A stretch of DNA of 64,000 nt from Crocinitomicaceae bacterium (GTDB lineage Bacteria; Bacteroidota; Bacteroidia; Flavobacteriales_D; Parvicellaceae). Positions 28,345 through 37,746 of this stretch are shown one piece after another. Under the pieces are notes generated by a model. The model saw nothing but the letters and a program-made list of their open reading frames with translations. It had not been told where the DNA came from and searched no databases. The stretch covers positions 38,613 through 102,612 of the forward strand of contig PBNK01000036.1 of NCBI GenBank assembly GCA_002723085.1, read 5' to 3'. Each line of letters starts with the position of its first letter. Position 1 is the stretch's first letter. The position numbers were made by a program, and so were the translations under genes.

Positions 28345-29241
28345 ATGAAAGATCAACTTACAGATAAAACTCTTTTTTACCACGATTTTTTCACAAAAAT
28401 TAATGGGTATAAGGATTTAATGAAACTAAGGTTGTCATCATTAGTGGTCTTAAGTGCTTTTTTTGGTTACTATATTGCTGGTGGAGGTCTAAATTCTATA
28501 GATTTATTTTTTCTTTTATTTGGCGGGGTTTTAGTAACGGGTTCCTCTAATGGATTTAATCAAATGTTAGAAAAAGACCTAGATAAATTAATGGAAAGAA
28601 CAAAAAACAGACCCCTTCCAACAAATGTGCTATCCACTAAAGAAGCTTTTATTTATAATTTCACAATCGGAGTTCTTGGATTATATTTTCTTTTTTGTTT
28701 GAATGAAAAATCGGCTCTTATTGGCTTAATTGCTATGGTTTTATATACATTAATATACACCCCATTAAAAAAAATTACTCCTTTTGCTGTATTTGTTGGA
28801 GCTATACCTGGTAGTATACCTCCATTGTTAGGTTATGTTGCCTTTAAAAATGATTTTGATCTTACAGCAGGTATTCTTTTTTTGATTCAGTTTTTTTGGC
28901 AATTCCCTCATTTTTGGGCACTTGCTTGGAAATTAGATGAAGATTACAAAAAAGCTGGATTTAGACTTCTTCCTTCGGGAAATAAAGATCAAAAAAGCGC
29001 TTTTCAAATTATGCTTTATTCGGCTTTTTTAATTCCTGTTTCAATGTTGCCTTGGGCAGCTGAAATTTGTGGAATATATTCAATGGTTGCAGGGGTTTTA
29101 TTAAGTGTGATTATGTATTATCCAGCAGTGAAATTATTTTTCACTTTAGATACAAAGTTTGCTACCCGCTTGATGTTTTTTTCATTTGTTTATTTACCAT
29201 TAATATTCTCAGTTTACTGTCTCGACCTAAATTTAAATTAA
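28345..29241 (+). CDS. ctaB: protoheme IX farnesyltransferase (heme O synthase)
   Basis: CtaB/CyoE (298 residues) attaches a farnesyl group to heme B to make heme O for cytochrome oxidase. It is a UbiA-family membrane enzyme with about eight or nine hydrophobic segments. The prenyl-diphosphate motif NGFNQMLEKDLDKLMERTKNRPLP is clear, and FFWQFPHFWALAWKLDEDYKKAG is the second Asp-rich motif. It leads a cluster of oxidase subunits and assembly factors, with the next gene 3 bp downstream. Confidence 0.97.
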   Translation: MKDQLTDKTLFYHDFFTKINGYKDLMKLRLSSLVVLSAFFGYYIAGGGLNSIDLFFLLFGGVLVTGSSNGFNQMLEKDLDKLMERTKNRPLPTNVLSTKEAFIYNFTIGVLGLYFLFCLNEKSALIGLIAMVLYTLIYTPLKKITPFAVFVGAIPGSIPPLLGYVAFKNDFDLTAGILFLIQFFWQFPHFWALAWKLDEDYKKAGFRLLPSGNKDQKSAFQIMLYSAFLIPVSMLPWAAEICGIYSMVAGVLLSVIMYYPAVKLFFTLDTKFATRLMFFSFVYLPLIFSVYCLDLNLN

Positions 29242-29244
29242 GCT

Positions 29245-30492
29245 ATGAAAAGATTCGACTCTAACAAGCAAAAAGAAAAGGTGTATTCATCATTGGTTTT
29301 AGTAGGCATAATTTCAAGCATTATGCTTTTTGCTGGTTTTTCAAGTGCAGTGCTAGTAACAAAAATGGATAAATTTTGGGTTAATATTCATTTGCCAAAT
29401 GAATTTATAATTAGTACTATTTTAATAATTATCAGCAGTGTGTTTTTAATTTTCGCATTGAAATTTGCAAAAAAGGGCTTAATGAAAGGATTAAAAACCT
29501 CTGTCTTATTTGCTTTGATTTTCGGCTTGGGTTTTGGATATTTTCAAATTAAAGGTTGGTATAGTTATTACAATAGGGGAAATGCTTTAAAATCTTACAT
29601 TACATATGTTTATGGAAGATATGGGGAAGAATATAAGGTTTGTCACAATAAATTTCCAATTGAATATGATGGTGAAAACTATCAATTAAGAAATAAAAAC
29701 ATTTCAAAAGAGCTCCTTGATAGCGTAAAATTATTTGTAAAGGAAATTGCAAATAAATCTAATTACAATAATGGGTCTAAGTTAAAGATTAAAAATTATT
29801 CCAACCCATTCACAATTTACAATGTTAGCAAAGAGGAGTTTTTGAAAGTTGATGAAAATGATTTTCTTTATATCAATGGTGAGCCATTGACAGAAAGCGC
29901 AAAAGAGGAATTGTTTAAGTTTGCATTTGGCTTATTTAATGATCAACCTTTTTTTATGTTAAAAGGTAAATATGGGGAAGATTTTTCCATAACTTTAAAT
30001 GGGGAAGAATTGACTTTTGAAAAGAAGAAATTGTATTTCCCGCAAAAAGAATTAAATCCTGAAGAAAAACTGGCTATAGATTATGTTTATTTTGATCCTA
30101 CACTGAAACAAGAGTACATTTTAGAAAATGGAAAGGTTTTTTTAAATGGTAAAGAATTTAATGATTCCATTAAAATTGAGCTAAATGATGGGATTGTTTT
30201 AAATATTGATAATGGGGTTTGGACTAGACAAAAAGAAGAACTTAACCCCTCTCAGTATGGGTTGTTTTTTTCAACAGCAAATGTTTCAAGCAGTTTTGTA
30301 TGGATATTAACAATTATTCATTTCATTCATTTATTATTTTCATTAGTTGGATTAACTGTAGTTTATAATCGTTCTAAAAAAGGATTTTACGGGGAAGAAA
30401 ATGTTGCTGGCTTAAAGGCAATGATTATTTTTTGGCATTTTGTTGGTCTTTTATGGCTATACCTTTACATATTTTTAGAATATATTAATTAA
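29245..30492 (+). CDS. heme-copper oxidase subunit III family protein with a large hydrophilic insert
   Basis: The ends of this 415-residue protein match the short flavobacterial oxidase subunit III: segments at about 14-38, 53-74 and 83-100 (GFGYFQIKGW), then 348-374 (TANVSSSFVWILTIIHFIHLL) and 391-413 (KAMIIFWHFVGLLWLYLYIFLE). Between segments three and four, where relatives have a few residues, lies an insert of about 225 mostly hydrophilic residues (113-338), predicted to face the periplasm. It contains four copies of an x-G-(E/K) hairpin-like motif: YDGENYQL, YINGEPLT, TLNGEELT and FLNGKEFN. The frame is uninterrupted. The gene lies between ctaB and a normal subunit III gene, so it is presumably part of the aa3/caa3 oxidase. 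The role of the insert is unknown. Confidence 0.82.
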   Translation: MKRFDSNKQKEKVYSSLVLVGIISSIMLFAGFSSAVLVTKMDKFWVNIHLPNEFIISTILIIISSVFLIFALKFAKKGLMKGLKTSVLFALIFGLGFGYFQIKGWYSYYNRGNALKSYITYVYGRYGEEYKVCHNKFPIEYDGENYQLRNKNISKELLDSVKLFVKEIANKSNYNNGSKLKIKNYSNPFTIYNVSKEEFLKVDENDFLYINGEPLTESAKEELFKFAFGLFNDQPFFMLKGKYGEDFSITLNGEELTFEKKKLYFPQKELNPEEKLAIDYVYFDPTLKQEYILENGKVFLNGKEFNDSIKIELNDGIVLNIDNGVWTRQKEELNPSQYGLFFSTANVSSSFVWILTIIHFIHLLFSLVGLTVVYNRSKKGFYGEENVAGLKAMIIFWHFVGLLWLYLYIFLEYIN

Positions 30493-30518
30493 ACTTGTAG
30501 TCGGAAATTATTTTATCT

Positions 30519-31352
30519 ATGGCAGGAAAAGTAGAAAATATCAGTTCAGAAAAGCTTTGGGGAGGAGATGGGTCACCATTTAGAATCTCATATGGTAAGC
30601 AATGGATGTGGATGTTTTTGGTTTCAGATGCATTGACTTTTGGTGGTCTATTAACCGCCTATGGTTTTGCTAGACATCAAGCTGACGCTTGGCCTATTGG
30701 TGAAGAAACTTTCAATGCCATGCCGTTTTTAGGAAGCGGATACCCTTTACTTTATGTGGCACTTATGACATTTATATTAATTGTAAGTTCAGTCACTATG
30801 GTTCTTGCTGTTGAAGCTGCCCACAGATTAGATAAAAAAGGGGTTACAAAATGGCTTTTACTTACTGTTGTAGGGGGCTTTTTCTTTGTTGGTTCACAGG
30901 CCTGGGAATGGTATCACTTTATTCATGGAACTCACTACGGCAGTATTTTAACTACTGAAGGTTGGGCAGTTGTTGATTATGTAGGTGAAGATCTTGTTTT
31001 GAAGTTTGGCAGAGGAGTAGAAGCTATTGGGGAGAGGGCTCAGGAGTTATGGCAAGGAGCTATTGCACTATCTGGTTCTAGCGAACCTTACACGATGCAA
31101 GGGGCTAATTTGATAGAAAATGAATATGCTCCAATGGTTCCACAATACGCTGACTTCTTTTTCTTCATTACTGGATTTCATGGATTTCACGTATTCTCAG
31201 GTGTTGTTTTTAATCTGATTATATTAATAAATGTTGTAAGAGGTGTTTATGACAAAAGAGGGCACTATGAAATGGTTGAGAAAGTTGGTTTATATTGGCA
31301 TTTTGTTGATTTAGTTTGGGTTTTTGTATTTACATTCTTTTATTTAGTTTAA
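30519..31352 (+). CDS. cytochrome c oxidase subunit III
   Basis: A 277-residue COX3-type membrane protein. Conserved pieces are WMWMFLVSDALTFGGLL at the first membrane segment, EAAHRLDKKG, SQAWEWYHFIH, FITGFHGFHVFSGV and the C-terminal GLYWHFVDLVWVFVFTFFYLV. It is a structural subunit of a proton-pumping heme-copper oxidase; the catalytic subunits I and II are not in this window. It is 26 bp after the insert-bearing paralog and 4 bp before subunit IV. Confidence 0.95.
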   Translation: MAGKVENISSEKLWGGDGSPFRISYGKQWMWMFLVSDALTFGGLLTAYGFARHQADAWPIGEETFNAMPFLGSGYPLLYVALMTFILIVSSVTMVLAVEAAHRLDKKGVTKWLLLTVVGGFFFVGSQAWEWYHFIHGTHYGSILTTEGWAVVDYVGEDLVLKFGRGVEAIGERAQELWQGAIALSGSSEPYTMQGANLIENEYAPMVPQYADFFFFITGFHGFHVFSGVVFNLIILINVVRGVYDKRGHYEMVEKVGLYWHFVDLVWVFVFTFFYLV

Positions 31353-31356
31353 CATT

Positions 31357-31761
31357 ATGGAAAGAGACGATTTAATTAGAGACCACGAATATTCTTTATT
31401 GGCAAATCATGATGAAGAGCATGGAAAAGAAATTAGAAAAAAGATATGGGTAGTTACTGCTATTTTAACGGCAATAACTGTTGTGGAAGTAATTATTGGT
31501 GCTTTTATAAAACAATATGATTCAACTGGTGGAGATAACAGTTTATGGCCATATGTAAAGTTAGGTTTTATTATTCTAACGGTAGTAAAGGCTGCTTATA
31601 TTGTGTTAATTTTCATGCACTTAGGAGATGAAAAGAAAAACTTTAAGTGGGTTATTTTAGGCCCTTACATTTTATTCATCATTTATTTGATTTTTATCTG
31701 CTTAACAGAAGCAAGCTACTGGAATGCTGTATTTGGGGCGCCAGGAAGTATTGCGTCATAA
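31357..31761 (+). CDS. cytochrome c oxidase subunit IV family protein (prokaryotic type)
   Basis: This 134-residue protein has three membrane segments (about residues 28-50, 66-88 and 97-118). It begins with a hydrophilic histidine- and acid-rich N-terminus (HEYSLLANHDEEHGKEIRKK). The pattern IWVVTAILTAITVVEVIIGAF, AAYIVLIFMHLGDEKKNFKW and ILFIIYLIFICLTEASYW is typical of the COX4_pro family, the small fourth subunit of caa3-type oxidases. Its position after subunit III supports the call. Confidence 0.92.
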   Translation: MERDDLIRDHEYSLLANHDEEHGKEIRKKIWVVTAILTAITVVEVIIGAFIKQYDSTGGDNSLWPYVKLGFIILTVVKAAYIVLIFMHLGDEKKNFKWVILGPYILFIIYLIFICLTEASYWNAVFGAPGSIAS

Positions 31762-31773
31762 ATATTCCTTCTC

Positions 31774-32976
31774 ATGTTCAGGAGAAAGGGATTTATCATT
31801 TTAGGATTTATTTTTGGAGGATTTTTATGCTCTCTAGCATTTTTACTTTTAGGAAATGCAGAGTTTAAAAAACAACCAAACTTTGGAACAATTAATGCTC
31901 CTTTTAGTATAGTTGATTTTAAAGGGGATACCATATCGTCTTGTGATTGGAACGATAAAATAGTTTTATATAATTTTATTTCTTTAGATTGCCCAGATAA
32001 TGTTGAAAAATGTCCAATCAGACTGGAATGGTTTAAGATTAAAATTTACAATGAATTAATCTCTAATAAAGGGTTTGATGATGTAATTGTTGTTTCTTCA
32101 TTTATAGACAATGTTCCAGACATAAATAAAAAAATTCAACAATTTAGAAATCATAACAAAATACAATCAGATAAGTGGATTATGACATCAACAAAATACA
32201 ATCCATTTTTTGATAATGATTTTCAAAAGGGAAATCCTTGGAATAAAGAAGACAGTTTATATGGATTTAATAAAGAAGCATACTTAATGACTTTATTAGT
32301 GGATAAAAATCAAAATATTAGAGGAAAATATTTGACATATAACTTCGGTGAAGTTAGAAGGATTACCAAAGAAATAAGTTTAATCATAAAAGAGGAGCAG
32401 CAAAATAAATCTAAGACAGAAAAACTTCCTGTTTTAGGACAAAAAGAATTTATTCCTAATCTTGATGAAGATACAATATTTCATACGGTTCCTTATTGGG
32501 AGTTTCAAAATCAATCAGGACTGACCATAAGCTCTGAATCTGTGGATGATAAAATTCATGTTGTAGATTTCTTCTTTACTAATTGCCCAACTATTTGCCC
32601 AAAAAAAACAGTAAATATTAAAAAAATACAAGAGACAATTCAAAAAAAATGCATTCCTAATGTTGAGTTTTTATCCTTTTCAGTTGACCCTGAAAGCGAT
32701 TCAATAGAAAAATTAAGATACTATGCCATGGACTACGAAGTGAATACTTTAAATTGGAATTTTTTAACTGGAGATAAAGATGATATTTATGAATTAGGTG
32801 TAAAAGGGTATTTACTTCCATGCCAAGAAGATCCTTCTGCTGAAGGAGGCTTTCTTCACTCTGAGAAAATCATTCTTGTAGATAAAAAAAGCAGGTTAAG
32901 AGCACAATATGACGGAACTAATTATGAAGACTTGAAAAGAATAGTTAGTGATATCCAGCTTTTACAAGAAGAATAA
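31774..32976 (+). CDS. SCO1/SenC-type copper chaperone with two tandem domains
   Basis: SCO proteins deliver copper to the CuA centre of cytochrome oxidase. This 400-residue protein has an N-terminal membrane anchor (about 6-26) and two SCO/thioredoxin-fold regions. The second (about 205-400) is canonical, with VDFFFTNCPTICP (Cys271 and Cys275) and the metal-ligand His362 in LHSEKIILVD. The first (about 35-205) has the same layout (FGTINAPFSIVDFKG, IVLYNFISLDCP), but its cysteines are spaced wider (Cys73 and Cys80). Where the histidine should be it reads EAYLMTLLVD. It therefore looks like a duplicated, probably non-copper-binding module. Single-domain SCO is about 200 residues. Confidence 0.88.
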   Translation: MFRRKGFIILGFIFGGFLCSLAFLLLGNAEFKKQPNFGTINAPFSIVDFKGDTISSCDWNDKIVLYNFISLDCPDNVEKCPIRLEWFKIKIYNELISNKGFDDVIVVSSFIDNVPDINKKIQQFRNHNKIQSDKWIMTSTKYNPFFDNDFQKGNPWNKEDSLYGFNKEAYLMTLLVDKNQNIRGKYLTYNFGEVRRITKEISLIIKEEQQNKSKTEKLPVLGQKEFIPNLDEDTIFHTVPYWEFQNQSGLTISSESVDDKIHVVDFFFTNCPTICPKKTVNIKKIQETIQKKCIPNVEFLSFSVDPESDSIEKLRYYAMDYEVNTLNWNFLTGDKDDIYELGVKGYLLPCQEDPSAEGGFLHSEKIILVDKKSRLRAQYDGTNYEDLKRIVSDIQLLQEE

Positions 32977-33030
32977 ACAAATTTTATTTTTTACTTTTTT
33001 ACCCTTAAATTTATTGTCAATTAATAAAAA

Positions 33031-33576
33031 ATGAATTACCCAACGGCATCATTCACAAAAAACGATAAAAAAGCAAATATTATTATTTGGAGTGTTTCAC
33101 TAGTTGTTTTTTTAGCAGTTGTTGTTTTGCATGAATTGAAAATAAAAGTAACATTAGATTTTGATGTTCATATTTTTGCTAAAATAAATGCCATCATTAA
33201 CGGCTTTGTTGCGCTTTTATTATTATTAGGATTAGCACTTATAAAAGCAAAAAAGTTCATTTTGCATAAAAAAGTTATGAATTTAGCAATTGTCCTTTCG
33301 GTTTTGTTCTTACTTTCTTATATAGCTCATCACGTATTAGCAGACAGCACCACTTTTGGAGGAGAAGGCACTATTAAAACCATTTATTATATTGTTTTAA
33401 TTTCTCATATATTGCTTGCTGGCCTGTCCTTGCCTTTTATATTGTTTACCAATTATCGAGCTTCCATTGCTGAGTATTCAGCACACAAAAAATTAGCTAA
33501 AATTGTTTTCCCTATATGGCTTTATGTTGCTATTACGGGAGTTGTTGTTTACTTAATGATTGAACCGTATTATTAA
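33031..33576 (+). CDS. DUF420 membrane protein (CtaM-like oxidase assembly factor)
   Basis: This 181-residue protein with five hydrophobic segments belongs to DUF420. Typical signatures are DVHIFAKINAIINGFVALLLLLGLALIKAKKFILHKKVMN, LSYIAHHVLADSTTFGG and HILLAGLSLPFI. The Firmicute member CtaM is needed to mature aa3-type oxidase, and the surrounding genes (ctaB, subunits III and IV, SCO) support the same role here. The stop overlaps the next ATG by one base (TAATG). Confidence 0.9.
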   Translation: MNYPTASFTKNDKKANIIIWSVSLVVFLAVVVLHELKIKVTLDFDVHIFAKINAIINGFVALLLLLGLALIKAKKFILHKKVMNLAIVLSVLFLLSYIAHHVLADSTTFGGEGTIKTIYYIVLISHILLAGLSLPFILFTNYRASIAEYSAHKKLAKIVFPIWLYVAITGVVVYLMIEPYY

Positions 33577-33809
33577 TGAATATCTTTAATAAGATACTGC
33601 CCTTAGTTTTGTTTTTATTTTTCAAAATTTCTTATTTAGCTCAAGGTTGTTCTCAATGTAGAGCCCAAATTATAACTAGCAATAAAGAAGATTTTAGTGT
33701 TGGAAATGGATTAAATACAGGTATTCTATTTTTAATGATTGTGCCATATATTATTTTGTTTTTTTTATTTAGAAAGCGAATAGTTAAATTCTTCAAGGCA
33801 GAAAGTTAA
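33576..33809 (+). CDS. small CxxC membrane protein at the end of the oxidase operon
   Basis: This 77-residue protein has a signal sequence or anchor (about 6-22), then CSQCRAQ (Cys25 and Cys28), then one membrane segment (about 48-67) and a basic tail (FRKRIVKFFKAES). The CxxC would sit on the periplasmic side. I recall similar short proteins in other Bacteroidota oxidase clusters, but none with a known function. A role in copper or thiol chemistry for oxidase assembly is only an inference from the cysteines and the location. It is translationally coupled to the DUF420 gene. Confidence 0.8.
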   Translation: MNIFNKILPLVLFLFFKISYLAQGCSQCRAQIITSNKEDFSVGNGLNTGILFLMIVPYIILFFLFRKRIVKFFKAES

Positions 33810-33840
33810 TTGGAAATAACTTTTCTTAAAATATAGTAAC

Positions 33841-33848
33841 TATATTTG
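33841..33848 (+). promoter_or_regulatory. -7 promoter box for the metH riboswitch leader
   Basis: TATATTTG is an exact match to TAnnTTTG, about 16 bases before the start of the SAM-I aptamer, which places the transcript start just upstream of the riboswitch. No good -33 TTG is seen at N19. Confidence 0.5.
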
Positions 33849-33864
33849 TCTCAGTTCTTTAAAA

Positions 33865-33958
33865 CTTATCAAGAAAGGTGGAGGGATAGGCCCATTGAAA
33901 CCTTAGCAACCCCCAAAAGGGAAGGTGCTAATTCCAATTAAATTAGAATAAAGATAAG
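33865..33958 (+). promoter_or_regulatory. SAM-I (S-box) riboswitch
   Basis: The leader of the split metH genes carries the S-box core: GGTGGAGGGATAGGCCC, then TGAAACCTTAGCAACC and GGTGCTAATTCC. The outer P1 helix forms between CTTATC (33865-33870) and GATAAG (33953-33958). The P1 3' strand AGATAAG (33952-33958) is also complementary to CTTATCT (33980-33986), which includes the 5' base of the terminator stem. The RNA can therefore switch between antiterminator and terminator. With SAM bound, P1 forms and transcription should stop, repressing methionine synthase. Confidence 0.95.
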
Positions 33959-33982
33959 AGATAAAGCAAACTATACTGACTT

Positions 33983-34016
33983 ATCTCTTTCGTTAACTCG
34001 AAAGAGATTTTTTATA
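33983..34016 (+). terminator. intrinsic terminator of the SAM riboswitch expression platform
   Basis: A perfect 10-bp stem, ATCTCTTTCG (33983-33992) with CGAAAGAGAT (33999-34008), closes a six-base loop and is followed by six T residues. It ends about 8 bases before the metH start, and its 5' arm overlaps the antiterminator pairing region. It is the only textbook intrinsic terminator I see in the window. Confidence 0.9.
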
Positions 34017-34023
34017 TATACAA

Positions 34024-35022
34024 ATGAATAAAAAGTTATTATCAATTGCATCAGAAAGAATTCTTGTTTTAGATGGAGCAATGGGAACTATGATTCAACG
34101 TCATAAATTAGAGGAAGATGATTTTAGAAAAGGCTGGTTTGAAAAACATAATCAACCTTTGAAAGGGAATAATGATCTTTTGTCTTTAACACGACCAGAA
34201 ATTATTAAAGAAATACATGCTCAATATTTTGCATCGGGGGCAGATATTGTTGAAACAAATACTTTTTCAGGAACTTCTATTGCTCAAGCAGATTACTCCC
34301 TTGAAAAATATGCTTATGATATAAATTTTCATGGTGCTAAAATTGCAAAGGAAGTAGCGGTAGATTTCACAAAAAAAGAACCAAATAAACCAAGGTTTGT
34401 TGCCGGTTCAATTGGTCCAACTAATAGAACAGCATCTATTTCACCTGATGTTAATGACCCAGGTTTTAGAAACGTTTCTTTTGATGAATTAAGTGTTGCT
34501 TACCAAGAGCAGGTTAAAGGTTTAATAGATGGAGGTTCTGATCTTTTGCTAGTCGAGACAGTGTTCGATACGTTAAATGCAAAAGCTGCATTGTTTGCTA
34601 TTGATAAGGTTTTTAAAGAGCTAAATATTGATTTACCAGTAATGGTGTCTGGAACGATTACTGATGCTAGTGGAAGAACATTAACTGGACAAACCACTGA
34701 AGCATTTCTTATTTCTGTATCTCATTTTCATTTATTTAGCATTGGATTAAATTGTGCTCTAGGAGCAAAAGATATGCAACCGTATTTAAAAACACTTTCA
34801 AATAAATCTAGCTTTATGGTAAGTGCTCATCCAAATGCTGGATTGCCAAATGAATTTGGTGAATATGATGAAACTCCAAAAATGATGGCTGATCAAATTA
34901 AAGTGTTTTTAGAAGATGGTTTGCTTAATGTTGTAGGAGGATGTTGCGGTACAACTCCTGAACATATAAAGGAAATTGCAAACCTTGCTAGCAATTATTC
35001 ACCAAGAAAACTAATGCAATAA
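34024..35022 (+). CDS. metH: methionine synthase, homocysteine-binding domain protein (split MetH, N-terminal part)
   Basis: This 332-residue protein equals the first module of cobalamin-dependent methionine synthase. It binds homocysteine through a zinc held by three cysteines: one in [11 protein letters not shown] and two in [11 protein letters not shown]. The beginning [24 protein letters not shown] is diagnostic. The remaining modules are in the next gene, 12 bases later. This two-protein form is usual in Bacteroidota, so it is not a broken gene. Expression is controlled by the SAM-I riboswitch directly upstream. Confidence 0.96.
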   Translation: MNKKLLSIASERILVLDGAMGTMIQRHKLEEDDFRKGWFEKHNQPLKGNNDLLSLTRPEIIKEIHAQYFASGADIVETNTFSGTSIAQADYSLEKYAYDINFHGAKIAKEVAVDFTKKEPNKPRFVAGSIGPTNRTASISPDVNDPGFRNVSFDELSVAYQEQVKGLIDGGSDLLLVETVFDTLNAKAALFAIDKVFKELNIDLPVMVSGTITDASGRTLTGQTTEAFLISVSHFHLFSIGLNCALGAKDMQPYLKTLSNKSSFMVSAHPNAGLPNEFGEYDETPKMMADQIKVFLEDGLLNVVGGCCGTTPEHIKEIANLASNYSPRKLMQ

Positions 35023-35034
35023 TTAGATTACATA

Positions 35035-37746
35035 ATGAGTATACACCCAAACTATAATTCAAAATATTTATATAAATGGAACGATTATCCCTTTATGAAA
35101 TTAAGCGGTTTAGAACCATTGGTGTTTTCTCCAGAAACTAATTTTGTAAATGTTGGAGAAAGAACAAATGTTACTGGATCGAAAAAATTTTTAAGATTAA
35201 TAAAAGAAGGAAAGTATGAAGAAGCCATTGATGTTGCAAGAGACCAAGTTGAAGGCGGAGCCCAGATTATTGACATAAACATGGATGAAGGCTTGTTAGA
35301 AGGTGTTGAAGCGATGACTCGTTTTTTAAATCTTATAGCTGCTGAACCAGATATTTCAAGGGTTCCTGTTATGGTAGATTCTTCTAAATGGGAAATTATA
35401 GAAGCAGGATTAAAATGTATTCAAGGAAAAGGTATAGTTAATTCTATATCTCTAAAAGGAGGCGAAGAAGAATTCATTAACCAAGCAAAATTAATTAAAC
35501 AATATGGGGCAGCTGTTATTGTTATGGCTTTTGATGAACTTGGCCAAGCCGATAATTATTTACGTAGAATAGAGATTTGTAAGCGATCTTATGATGTTTT
35601 AGTTGAAAAAGTAAACTTTCCTGCGCAAGACATTATTTTTGATCCAAATATATTCCCTGTTGCAACAGGGATGGAGGAGCATGTTGATAATGCTACTGAT
35701 TTTTTTAAAGCAACAAGATGGATTAGAGAAAATTTGCCAGGGGCCCACGTAAGTGGAGGGGTTAGTAATGTTTCTTTTTCATTTAGAGGAAACAATACGG
35801 TAAGAGAAGCCATGCATTCTGCCTTTTTATTTCATGCAATTAATGAAGGCATGGACATGGGAATTGTAAATCCTACTATGCTGGAAGTGTATGACAATAT
35901 TCCAAAAGATTTATTAGAACATGTGGAGGATGTTTTATTAAATAGAAGGAAAGATGCTACTGAAAGGCTTCTTGATTTTGCGGAAAATGTAAAAGGGGAT
36001 AAAGTTAAAGAAACCAAAAACGAAGAATGGAGGCAATTGCCTGTAAACAAGAGACTAGAGCATGCTTTAATTAAAGGAATCACAGAATATATAGATGTTG
36101 ATGTTGAAGAAGTAAGAACTAGTGTTTCAAGACCTATTGAAGTTATTGAGGGACCTTTAATGAGCGGAATGAATGTAGTTGGAGATTTATTTGGCTCAGG
36201 CAAAATGTTTTTGCCACAGGTTGTAAAATCAGCACGTGTAATGAAAAAAGCAGTTGGTTATTTAACTCCATACATTGAAGCTGAAAAAAGCGGTGGAATT
36301 AAAAGCAATGGAAAAATATTAATGGCAACGGTTAAAGGTGATGTTCACGATATAGGTAAAAATATAGTTTCTGTAGTATTAGGTTGTAATAATTATGAAG
36401 TTATTGATTTAGGAGTAATGGTTCCAGCAAATAAAATCATTTCAACAGCCATTGAAGAAAAGGTTGATATTATTGGTCTGAGTGGTTTAATTACTCCGTC
36501 CTTGGATGAAATGATAGACGTTGCTAGAGAAATGGAAAAAAACAATTTGAATGTTCCATTGCTTATTGGAGGGGCAACAACTTCTAGAGTACATACAGCG
36601 GTTAAAATTGAAAAAGAGTTAAGTGTAAGTTCAGCAATTCATGTTTTGGATGCGTCTAGATCTGTGCCAGTTGTCGGAAAATTGTTAGGAAATCAAAAGC
36701 AACAATTTGAAGAAGAAATTAAAGTTGAATACAATCGAATAAGAGAAAATCATCAGAAAAAGAAAATAAAAAAAGAATATATAAGTATTAATGAAGCTAG
36801 AAAAAATAAATTTTCCATAGATTGGGAAAATTATAGTCCTGTAAAACCTAAGAAAATGGGGGAGCATCATTTAGATAATATTTCTATTGATGAGGTTAAA
36901 GAATATATTGATTGGTCACCGTTTTTTCAAGCTTGGGAATTACATGGAAGATTTCCGAAAATTTTAAAAGATAATGTTGTTGGGGAAGAGGCAACAAAGT
37001 TGTATGCAGACGCATTAGAGATGCTTAAAAAAATAATAGACAATAAATTAATTACTATACAGGCGGTATTTGGATTGTGGAAAGCTGAAAGTTTAGAAAA
37101 TGATAGCATTAATATTTATGATTCTAATGAGCAATTAATAGCCGTTTCTCACACCTTAAGACAACAAACTAAAAAATCATCAAATGCTAAAAACATTGCT
37201 CTTTCTGACTTTATTGCCCCAAAAACTCAAAATGTTGAAGATTATATAGGGGCATTTGTAGTGTCTGCAGGAACAGGAGTTGAAGAAATGGCAAAACAAT
37301 ATGAGGCTGAACATGATGATTATAATTCCATTATGATTAAAGCCATAGCCGATAGATTAGCTGAAGCAACTGCCGAATATCTTCATGAACTTATAAGAAA
37401 AGATTATTGGGGATATTCAATGGATGAAGATTTGTCAAATGATCAACTTATTAGAGAAAAATATACAGGCATTAGACCAGCACCTGGTTACCCTGCTTGC
37501 CCAGATCATACTGAGAAAAAAACCATTTTTAAGTTATTAAATGCAACTGAACATACAGGTGTAAGTTTAACAGAATCGTTAGCAATGTATCCAACTGCTT
37601 CGGTTTCAGGATGGTATTTTGGACATCCTTCATCAAAATATTTTGGATTAGGAAAAATAGCTATGGATCAGGTTGAAGATATAAGTAAAAGAAAAGGGGT
37701 TGAATTGGAGGTTATGAAAAAATGGCTTTCTCCTAATCTTGATTAA
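35035..37746 (+). CDS. metH: cobalamin-dependent methionine synthase, pterin/B12/activation domains (split MetH, C-terminal part)
   Basis: A 903-residue protein with the remaining MetH modules in order. First is the methyltetrahydrofolate (pterin-binding) domain (about 25-290; [27 protein letters not shown]). A B12-binding cap and domain follow (about 320-560), with the cobalt-ligand motif DVHDIGKN near residue 437. Last is the SAM-dependent reactivation domain (about 610-903; [14 protein letters not shown] near 812). It regenerates methionine from homocysteine with the preceding protein. It is under the same riboswitch. Its end overlaps the convergent DsbD-alpha-like gene by 14 bp. Confidence 0.96.
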   Translation: MSIHPNYNSKYLYKWNDYPFMKLSGLEPLVFSPETNFVNVGERTNVTGSKKFLRLIKEGKYEEAIDVARDQVEGGAQIIDINMDEGLLEGVEAMTRFLNLIAAEPDISRVPVMVDSSKWEIIEAGLKCIQGKGIVNSISLKGGEEEFINQAKLIKQYGAAVIVMAFDELGQADNYLRRIEICKRSYDVLVEKVNFPAQDIIFDPNIFPVATGMEEHVDNATDFFKATRWIRENLPGAHVSGGVSNVSFSFRGNNTVREAMHSAFLFHAINEGMDMGIVNPTMLEVYDNIPKDLLEHVEDVLLNRRKDATERLLDFAENVKGDKVKETKNEEWRQLPVNKRLEHALIKGITEYIDVDVEEVRTSVSRPIEVIEGPLMSGMNVVGDLFGSGKMFLPQVVKSARVMKKAVGYLTPYIEAEKSGGIKSNGKILMATVKGDVHDIGKNIVSVVLGCNNYEVIDLGVMVPANKIISTAIEEKVDIIGLSGLITPSLDEMIDVAREMEKNNLNVPLLIGGATTSRVHTAVKIEKELSVSSAIHVLDASRSVPVVGKLLGNQKQQFEEEIKVEYNRIRENHQKKKIKKEYISINEARKNKFSIDWENYSPVKPKKMGEHHLDNISIDEVKEYIDWSPFFQAWELHGRFPKILKDNVVGEEATKLYADALEMLKKIIDNKLITIQAVFGLWKAESLENDSINIYDSNEQLIAVSHTLRQQTKKSSNAKNIALSDFIAPKTQNVEDYIGAFVVSAGTGVEEMAKQYEAEHDDYNSIMIKAIADRLAEATAEYLHELIRKDYWGYSMDEDLSNDQLIREKYTGIRPAPGYPACPDHTEKKTIFKLLNATEHTGVSLTESLAMYPTASVSGWYFGHPSSKYFGLGKIAMDQVEDISKRKGVELEVMKKWLSPNLD

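Noticed and set aside
29631..29660. Heme-binding motif (VCHNK) in the subunit III insert
   Set aside because: It is not CxxCH, so a covalent heme is not supported.
34024..37746. Frameshifted or broken metH
   Set aside because: The two-protein arrangement with complete domains is the usual Bacteroidota form, and the 12-base spacer carries a proper new start.
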